This document shows, piece after piece, positions 58,354 to 64,000 of a stretch of 64,000 nucleotides of DNA; the stretch's first letter is position 1, and every line of letters starts with the position of its first letter. The stretch lies in contig NZ_CP041387.1 in assembly GCF_007005445.1 (NCBI RefSeq), positions 3,001,001 to 3,065,000 of the forward strand, read 5' to 3'. The translations under genes and the position numbers were made by a program. Source of the DNA: Rhodopseudomonas palustris. GTDB taxonomy: Bacteria > Pseudomonadota > Alphaproteobacteria > Rhizobiales > Xanthobacteraceae. Under the pieces are notes generated by a model. The model saw only the letters and a program-made list of their open reading frames with translations, ran no database searches and was not told the DNA's origin.

Positions 58354-60126
58354 ATGGGCAGCGAATTCTCGATCGACCAGAAGCGCTATCTCGAAGGCTT
58401 CGCCACTGGCGTCACTGCGGCGCGCGCCGCGCGCGGCAGCCTGCCGGCCGGCGGCGCCGCGTCACCCAGCGGCCCGGACGCGATCCACATTGCAGCGCAG
58501 GACCGCGTCACCGCGTCGGGCAAGAAGCTCAACGACCAGGAGAAGTGGAAGCGCGAGCAGCACCCATTCGATGCCTACGCCCGACTGAAGCAGCAGGCGA
58601 AGGATAACGCCGCGCCGAAGCCGGCGGACAATTTCCGCTGGCGCTACTACGGGCTGTTTTACGTCGCACCAGCGCAGACTTCGTATATGTGCCGCCTGCG
58701 TATTCCCAATGGCATCCTGACATCGTGGCAGATGGCCGGGCTTGCCGATCTGGCCGACACGCTCGCGGGCGGCTACGCGCATGTCACGACGCGCGCCAAT
58801 TTGCAGATGCGCGAGATCGCGCCGAAGAACGCCGTGCTGCTGCTGCAGGGCATCGAAAGCCTCGGGCTGTGGGCGCGCGGCTCCGGCGCCGACAACATCC
58901 GCAACGTCACCGGCTCGGCGACCGCCGGGATCGATCCGCAGGAACTGATCGATACGCGGCCCTACGCCCGCGACTGGCACTTCCACATTCTCAACGAACG
59001 CGCGCTGTTCGGGCTGCCGCGCAAGTTCAACGTCGCATTCGACGGCGGCGGACTGATCCCGACGCTGGAGGACACCAACGACATCGCATTCCAGGCGGTG
59101 CAGATCGCGGACGGTCACGGCGTCGCGCCCGGCATGTGGTTTCGCCTCGCGCTCGGCGGCATCACCGGCCACAAGGACTTCGCCCGCGACACCGGCGTGA
59201 TCGTGGCGCCGGACGAGGCGACCGAGGTGGCGGATGCCATCGTGCGGGTGTTCATCGAGCACGGCGACCGCACCGACCGCAACAAGGCGCGGCTGAAATA
59301 CGTGCTCGATGCGTTCGGCTTCGACAAGTACTTGGAGCTTGTCGAGGAGAAGCTCGGCCGCAAGCTGATCCGAGTGCCCACCGAAGCTGCGGCACCGCGC
59401 CCGGCGCAGGATCGCGCGGCGCATCTCGGCGTGCACCCGCAACAGCAGGAAGGGCTGAACTGGATCGGCGTCCGGCTCGCGACCGGCCATCTCACCTCGG
59501 CACAGATGCGCGGGCTCGCCGAGGTCGCGCGCAATTTTGGCGACGGCGATCTGCGGCTGACGGTGTGGCAGAATCTCTTGATCTCCGGCGTGGCGGATCC
59601 GCGCGTGACTGAGGCTACCGCGGCGATCGAGGCGCTGGGACTGGCGATCACCGCCTCGCCGCTCCGCGCCGGACTGATCGCCTGCACCGGCGCCAGCGGC
59701 TGCCGCTTCGCAGCCGCGCATACCAAGGAAACCGCGGAAGCGATCGCGCAATATTGCGAGCCGCGCGTGCCGCTCGACACGCCGATCAACATCCATCTCA
59801 CCGGCTGTCATAACTCCTGCGCCCAGCACTTCATCAGCGACATCGGCCTGATCGGCGCCAAGGTGGCGATCTCGGATGAAGACAGCGTCGAGGGCTTTCA
59901 CATCCATGTCGGCGGCGGCTTTGGCCCGGACGCGGCGATCGGCACCGAGGTGCTGCGCGACGTCAAGCAGGACGATGCACCACGCGTGATCGAGCGGATG
60001 CTGCAGACGTACCTCGCGCAGCGCACCTCGCCATCCGAAACCTTCCTCGCCTTCGCCCGCCGCCACGATGCGGCGACGCTGCAGCAACTGTTCGCAGCCG
60101 AACCATCACCGGAGACCGTGGCATGA
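58354..60126 (+). CDS. nirA: Assimilatory nitrite reductase, sirohaem/4Fe-4S (NirA type)
   Basis: A 590-residue enzyme reducing nitrite to ammonium. The two-fold repeated ferredoxin-like and sirohaem domains are visible (RIPNGILTSWQM, HVTTRANLQMREI; later VRLATGHLTSAQM, LTVWQNLLI). The cluster/sirohaem cysteines are Cys444, Cys450, Cys485 and Cys489 (CTGASGC and GCHNSC). Sulfite reductase hemoproteins are close relatives, but the NasST setting favours nitrite. An N-terminal extension of about 60 residues precedes the core. It overlaps the reductase gene by 4 bp (ATGA). Confidence 0.9.
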   Translation: MGSEFSIDQKRYLEGFATGVTAARAARGSLPAGGAASPSGPDAIHIAAQDRVTASGKKLNDQEKWKREQHPFDAYARLKQQAKDNAAPKPADNFRWRYYGLFYVAPAQTSYMCRLRIPNGILTSWQMAGLADLADTLAGGYAHVTTRANLQMREIAPKNAVLLLQGIESLGLWARGSGADNIRNVTGSATAGIDPQELIDTRPYARDWHFHILNERALFGLPRKFNVAFDGGGLIPTLEDTNDIAFQAVQIADGHGVAPGMWFRLALGGITGHKDFARDTGVIVAPDEATEVADAIVRVFIEHGDRTDRNKARLKYVLDAFGFDKYLELVEEKLGRKLIRVPTEAAAPRPAQDRAAHLGVHPQQQEGLNWIGVRLATGHLTSAQMRGLAEVARNFGDGDLRLTVWQNLLISGVADPRVTEATAAIEALGLAITASPLRAGLIACTGASGCRFAAAHTKETAEAIAQYCEPRVPLDTPINIHLTGCHNSCAQHFISDIGLIGAKVAISDEDSVEGFHIHVGGGFGPDAAIGTEVLRDVKQDDAPRVIERMLQTYLAQRTSPSETFLAFARRHDAATLQQLFAAEPSPETVA

Positions 60127-61742
60127 GCCAGAACCTGCCGCCGCCGATCCCGCTCCTGGTGCCGGAGACCGCGCCGTTCTCCGAGGAGCAGCGCGCCTGG
60201 CTCAACGGCTTCTTCGCCGGACTGGTGTCGCTCGATGGGCAAGGCGTCACCGCGCTGTCGCCCGATCAGGCCGCAGCATTGCTCGCCGGCGGCCCGGCGC
60301 CAGCGGCCGAAGACGACGACGGCGGCGCGCCGTGGCACGATCAGAGCCTGCCGATTGGCGAACGGATGCAGCTTGCGGAAGGCAAGCCGCTGCGCTGGAG
60401 GCTGATGGCCGCGATGGCGCAGCAGGATTGCGGCCAATGCGGCTACGACTGCCGCAACTACTCGGGCGCGATTTTCGACGGCAAGGAGACGCGGCTGAAC
60501 CTGTGCGCCCCCGGCGGCAAGGACACCGCGCGGATGGTGAAGGCGCTGGCCGAACAGATCGGCGCGGCGCCGACGCTGGAGCATGCGCCCTCGCTGGCCG
60601 CCGATGCCGCCCCAGTTGCGGCGCTGCCGCCGCGCGGCACCTCGCGCGACAATCCGGCAACCGCGAAAGTGCTGTCACGGCGCCGGCTCAACAAGCCGGG
60701 CTCGGAGAAGGAAACCTGGCACGTCGAGTTCGAGCTGGAGGATTGCCTGAGCTACGAGGCCGGCGATTCGTTCGGGCTGTTTCCGACCAATGATCCATCG
60801 CTGGTCGATTCGATCATCGCGGCGCTCGGCGCACCGGCGGAGTTGCCGATCGGCCAACGGACCTTGCGCGAGACGCTGCTCGACAGCGTGTCGCTGTCGC
60901 CCGCACCCGACACGCTGTTTCAGTTGATCAGCTACATCACCGGCGGCGACAAACGGAAGAAGGCCCGCGCGCTCGCCAGCGGCGAGGATCCCGACGGCGA
61001 CGCCGCAACGCTCGACGTGCTCGCCGCGCTGGAGAAATTCCCTGGCCTTCGCCCCGATCCGGAAGCGTTCATCGAGGCGCTCGATCCCTTGCAGCCGCGG
61101 CTGTACTCGATCTCGTCGTCGCCGAAGACCACGCCCGGCCGGCTGTCGCTGACGGTCGATTGCGTGCGCTACAAAATCGGCAAGCGGCAGCGGCTCGGCG
61201 TCTGCTCCACCGGCCTCGCCGAGCGGGTGCAGCCCGGCGACACGCTCCGTGCCTACATACAGAAGGCGCACAATTTCGCGCTGCCGTCCGATTCCAGCCA
61301 GCCGATCATCATGATCGGCCCCGGCACCGGCGTCGCGCCGTTCCGTGCCTTCCTGCACGAACGCCAGGCGATCCAGGCGCCGGGCAAGAACTGGCTGTTC
61401 TTCGGGCATCAGCGCTCCGCCTCGGACTTCTTCTACGAGGACGAATTGAAGGCGATGAAAAACGCCGGCCATTTGACACGCCTGACGCTGGCATGGTCGC
61501 GCGACAGCGGCGAGAAGATCTATGTCCAGGACCGGATGCGCGAAGTCGGCCGCGACCTTTGGAGCTGGCTCACCGAAGGCGCCAGCCTCTACGTCTGCGG
61601 CGACGCCAAGCGCATGGCCAAGGACGTCGAGCGCGCATTGGTCGACATCGTCGCCCAGCACGGCGCCCGTTCAGCGGCGGAGGCGACGGCGTTCGTGTCG
61701 GAGCTGAAGAAGCAGGGGCGCTATCAGCAGGATGTATACTAA
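60123..61742 (+). CDS. Fe-S/FAD reductase, CysJ-like, electron donor to NirA
   Basis: A 539-residue protein. Residues 1-60 are a CysJ-like linker (SEEQRAWLNGFFAGLVSL). A 4Fe-4S motif resembling RnfB follows: CGQCGYDC with a later Cys in LCAPGG (about residues 100-130). Then comes a CysJ-type FAD domain (RLYSISSSPKTTPGRLSLTVDCVRY, GVCSTGLAERV) and an NAD(P) domain (IMIGPGTGVAPFRAFL, LYVCGDAKRMAKDVERAL). The FMN flavodoxin domain of true CysJ is absent. I infer NAD(P)H to FAD to Fe-S to NirA, supported by the translational overlap. Confidence 0.85.
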   Translation: MSQNLPPPIPLLVPETAPFSEEQRAWLNGFFAGLVSLDGQGVTALSPDQAAALLAGGPAPAAEDDDGGAPWHDQSLPIGERMQLAEGKPLRWRLMAAMAQQDCGQCGYDCRNYSGAIFDGKETRLNLCAPGGKDTARMVKALAEQIGAAPTLEHAPSLAADAAPVAALPPRGTSRDNPATAKVLSRRRLNKPGSEKETWHVEFELEDCLSYEAGDSFGLFPTNDPSLVDSIIAALGAPAELPIGQRTLRETLLDSVSLSPAPDTLFQLISYITGGDKRKKARALASGEDPDGDAATLDVLAALEKFPGLRPDPEAFIEALDPLQPRLYSISSSPKTTPGRLSLTVDCVRYKIGKRQRLGVCSTGLAERVQPGDTLRAYIQKAHNFALPSDSSQPIIMIGPGTGVAPFRAFLHERQAIQAPGKNWLFFGHQRSASDFFYEDELKAMKNAGHLTRLTLAWSRDSGEKIYVQDRMREVGRDLWSWLTEGASLYVCGDAKRMAKDVERALVDIVAQHGARSAAEATAFVSELKKQGRYQQDVY

Positions 61743-61760
61743 GTACCCTGCCCCTCACCG

Positions 61761-61860
61761 GTCATTCCGGGGCGCGCGCAGCGCGAACCCGGAATCCAAA
61801 GGTTGTTTCCAACGAAGAGAGATTCCGGGTTCGCTCACTTCGTGAGCGCCCCGGAATGAC
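61761..61860. repeat. Dispersed palindromic repeat, family B
   Basis: About 100 bp, GTCATTCCGGGGCGCG to GCGCCCCGGAATGAC with inner GAACCCGGAATCC / GATTCCGGGTTC. It lies between the convergent reductase and SDR genes. Confidence 0.87.
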
Positions 61861-61886
61861 GGAGGAAGGGTGCGTGACCGCGACGC

Positions 61887-62660
61887 CTACACCGACGCGG
61901 TCGTGACCCCGCCGTCGATCACGATGGTCTGGCCGGTCATGAAGGTCGAGGCGTCGGAGCCCAGATAGGCGACGGCGCCGGCGATTTCGTGCGGTTCGCC
62001 GATCCGGCGCAGCGGGGTGCCGGCGGTGCGGCGCTTCAGATTGGCCTCGTCTTCCCACAGCGCACGGGCGAAGTCGGTCTTGACCAGGCCCGGCGCGATG
62101 GCGTTGACGCGGACGCCCTTCGGGCCCCATTCGCCGGCGAGGCTGCGGCACAGCGCGAAATCGGCCGCCTTGGAGATGCCGTAGGCGCCGATCACCGTGG
62201 AGCCGCGCAGGCCGCCGATCGACGAGATGATCACCACCGAGCCGTTGCCGCGCTCGGCCATCTGCGGAATCGCGCGGGCGCACAGCCAGATATTGCTCTT
62301 GACGTTCGACGCCATGATCTTGTCGAACGCCTCGTCGGCGATATCGAGCAGCGGGCCGTAATACGGATTGACCGCGGCGTTGCAGACCAGGATGTCGACC
62401 TTGCCGTATTTGGCAGTTGCGCCGTCGATCAGCCCGTCGACCTCGGCCTTGCGCGAGATGTTGCAGGCGATGACGTGCGCATCGCCGCCGTCCTTGCGGA
62501 TGCCCTCGGCGACCTCTTCACATGCATCGGCCTTGCGGCTGGATACAACCACCTTGGCGCCGAGCTTGGCGAGCAGCTCCGCAGACGCCCGCCCGATGCC
62601 GCGCGACGATCCGGTGATGACGGCGACCTTGCCGGACAGATCGAACGGATTGACGGTCAT
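61887..62660 (-). CDS. SDR-family NAD(P)-dependent oxidoreductase
   Basis: A 257-residue classical short-chain dehydrogenase. The cofactor motif TGSSRGIGRASAELLAKLG is followed by NNAG-equivalent VCNAAVNPYYG, the catalytic Ser (IISSIGGL), Tyr-x3-Lys in YGISKAAD and the C-terminal GGVTTASV. The Arg/Lys after the second strand (SSRKAD) favours NADP. It follows the acyl-CoA dehydrogenase on the same strand, so a hydroxyacyl or related substrate is conceivable, but a family B repeat lies between them. Confidence 0.9.
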   Translation of the reverse strand: MTVNPFDLSGKVAVITGSSRGIGRASAELLAKLGAKVVVSSRKADACEEVAEGIRKDGGDAHVIACNISRKAEVDGLIDGATAKYGKVDILVCNAAVNPYYGPLLDIADEAFDKIMASNVKSNIWLCARAIPQMAERGNGSVVIISSIGGLRGSTVIGAYGISKAADFALCRSLAGEWGPKGVRVNAIAPGLVKTDFARALWEDEANLKRRTAGTPLRRIGEPHEIAGAVAYLGSDASTFMTGQTIVIDGGVTTASV

Positions 62661-62689
62661 GGCGAGGCTCCCTGAGTATTTTTGTTGTC

Positions 62690-62782
62690 GTCATTCCGGG
62701 GCGGAGCGGAAGCTCGCGAACCCGGAATGACGGAGGTGAGAGATTCCGGGTTCGCTCACTGTCGTGAGCGTCCCGGAATGAC
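62690..62782. repeat. Dispersed palindromic repeat, family B
   Basis: About 93 bp between the SDR and acyl-CoA dehydrogenase genes, with GTCATTCCGGGGCGGAGCG and GTCCCGGAATGAC ends. The two genes are on the same strand, so the element is intercistronic or interoperonic. Confidence 0.85.
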
Positions 62783-62793
62783 TCGTGCAGAGA

Positions 62794-63936
62794 TCAGATC
62801 AGCCCACCACCCGCGCTGACGCGGGCGAGGTTGTAATCGGTATCGCCGAAGGTCTGCTCGATCATGGTCAGCCGCTTGAAATAGTGGCCGATCTTGGTTT
62901 CCATCGTCATGCCGATGCCGCCATGAAGCTGGATCGACTGCTGGCCGACGAACTTGCCGGACTTGCCGATCTGCACCTTCGCGGCCGCAATCGCGCCGGC
63001 GCGTTCCTTGGCGTCCTCGAACTCGGCCGCCATGGTGGCGAACATCGCCATCGAGCGGGCCTGCTCGGTGGCAACGAACATGTCGGCAGCGCGATGCTGC
63101 AGCACCTGGAAAGAGCCGATCGGCACGCCGAACTGTTTGCGGGTCTTGATGTACTCGACCGTGGTGGTGAGCGATTCATCCATCAGGCCGACCGCTTCGG
63201 CGCACAGCGCGGTGCGGGCATCGTCGACCACCGCCTCGACCAGCTCCAGCGCGTTCTCCGGATCTCCGATCGCCGCATCGGCGCCGACCTGGACGCCGGT
63301 AAAGGTGATGTCGGCGGCGTGCAGCCCGTCCTGGGTCGGATAGCCCTTGCGGGTGATGCCCGTGGCATCGGCCGGCACCAGGAACACACCGACGCCGGCG
63401 CGGTCACGCTGGCCGCCCTTGGTGCGAGCGGTGACGATCAGCGTGTCGGCGGCTTCGCCGTTCAGCACCACGAACTTTTCGCCATCGATCACCCAGCCGT
63501 CGCCATTCTTCTTGGCGGTGGTGGAGACGTCGCCGAGATCCCAGCGCGAGTTCTTTTCGAGCTGGGCGAACGCAAAGGTCTTGCTGCCGTCGATGATGCC
63601 GGGCAGATGCGCCGCCTTCTGCGCGGCCGAGCCGGCACGACGAAGGAAGCCGCCGCCGATCACCACGGTCGGCAGATAGGGTTCGAGCACCAGCGCGTGG
63701 CCGAGCGCTTCCATGACGATCATGGTCTCGACCGCGCCGGCGCCGAAGCCGCCATCTTCTTCCGAGAACGGCAGGCCGAGCAGGCCCTGCTCGGCGAACT
63801 TGCCCCACACCGCGCGGCTCCAGCCGCCCTTCTCCTTGGCGTACTTCTTGCGGCTGTCGAAATCGTAAGAGCCCTTCAGCAGGCCTTCGACGCTTTCCTT
63901 GAGGAGACGCTGCTCCTCCGACAAATCAAAATCCAT
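62794..63936 (-). CDS. pimD: Acyl-CoA dehydrogenase, probable pimeloyl-CoA dehydrogenase small subunit
   Basis: A 380-residue FAD acyl-CoA dehydrogenase. Landmarks: MDFDLSEEQRLLKESVEGLL, GLLGLPFSEEDGGFGAG, FALAQ-like FAFAQLEKNSRWDLG, then YIKTRKQFGVPIGSFQVLQHRAADM and IQLHGGIGMTMETKIGHYFKRL. The sequence agrees with my memory of PimD of R. palustris, which with PimC oxidises dicarboxylyl- and acyl-CoA in pimelate and fatty acid breakdown. pimC would lie just outside the right edge; this is not visible. If wrong, it is a generic acyl-CoA dehydrogenase. Confidence 0.8.
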   Translation of the reverse strand: MDFDLSEEQRLLKESVEGLLKGSYDFDSRKKYAKEKGGWSRAVWGKFAEQGLLGLPFSEEDGGFGAGAVETMIVMEALGHALVLEPYLPTVVIGGGFLRRAGSAAQKAAHLPGIIDGSKTFAFAQLEKNSRWDLGDVSTTAKKNGDGWVIDGEKFVVLNGEAADTLIVTARTKGGQRDRAGVGVFLVPADATGITRKGYPTQDGLHAADITFTGVQVGADAAIGDPENALELVEAVVDDARTALCAEAVGLMDESLTTTVEYIKTRKQFGVPIGSFQVLQHRAADMFVATEQARSMAMFATMAAEFEDAKERAGAIAAAKVQIGKSGKFVGQQSIQLHGGIGMTMETKIGHYFKRLTMIEQTFGDTDYNLARVSAGGGLI

Positions 63937-63967
63937 CGTGATGCTTCCTTAAGAAATCCGGTTGCCT

Positions 63968-64000
63968 CGCTCCCTCTCCCCGCTTGCGGGGAGAGGGTTG
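63968..64000. repeat. Family D palindrome, cut by the window edge
   Basis: CTCCCTCTCCCCGCTTGCGG followed by GGAGAGGGTTG. It has the same orientation as the left repeat of the DUF559 element at 46987 and shows that family D is dispersed and not restricted to that element. Confidence 0.8.

Overview
The window is GC-rich, densely coded alphaproteobacterial chromosome. Gene content and protein style (Bradyrhizobium-type CycM, urt/ure cluster, split tad locus, NasST, a PimD-like acyl-CoA dehydrogenase, abundant intergenic palindromes) point to Rhodopseudomonas palustris or a close relative in the Bradyrhizobium family. No rRNA, tRNA, CRISPR array or classical insertion sequence was seen.

Layout. 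1-5.0 kb: a TusA-type protein, MobA, a zinc alcohol dehydrogenase, a nitronate monooxygenase and an acyl-CoA ligase. 5.2-16.5 kb (minus strand): a nitrogen-scavenging block, urtABCDE (urea ABC importer), then ureD, ureA, ureB, ureC, a small ABM monooxygenase, ureE and ureF. A good sigma-54 promoter lies in front of urtA; ureG is not present. 16.9-19.2 kb: an RNA-remodelling trio (DEAD-box helicase, IF-1 paralogue, cold-shock protein). 19.3-31.2 kb: a complete tad/cpa Flp-pilus locus, with a 55-residue pilin and cpaA-F, tadB, tadC on the plus strand and TadE/TadG-like proteins, a stand-alone secretin N-domain protein and TadD on the minus strand. 31.3-34.2 kb: M17 aminopeptidase, NlpC/P60 peptidase and NUDIX hydrolase. 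34.2-41.9 kb: a yejABEF-type oligopeptide importer with two tandem binding proteins. 42-45.7 kb: cycM, kdsB, pheA and a luciferase-like oxidoreductase. 46-51.3 kb: metF and metH, separated by a small DUF559 gene that lies between inverted repeats and flanking direct repeats. 51.3-52.1 kb: an 865-bp region without a recognisable gene, with a very good promoter facing a stem-rich sequence. 52.2-55 kb: GST, a DUF4160/DUF2442 pair and glpK. 55.2-61.7 kb: nitrite assimilation (nasT, nasS, a frameshifted globin, then a sigma-54 promoter and terminator leader, an intact globin, nirA and an Fe-S flavoprotein reductase). 61.9-64 kb: an SDR enzyme and an acyl-CoA dehydrogenase resembling PimD.

How they work together. 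Two nitrogen modules (urea and nitrite) each carry a sigma-54 promoter, which suggests shared control by nitrogen status; the nitrite operon adds a leader terminator that NasT should antiterminate. Most gaps between operons hold dispersed palindromes of several families. The strongest novelty candidates are the promoter-driven, stem-rich region at 51.5-52.1 kb and the DUF559 cassette between metF and metH.
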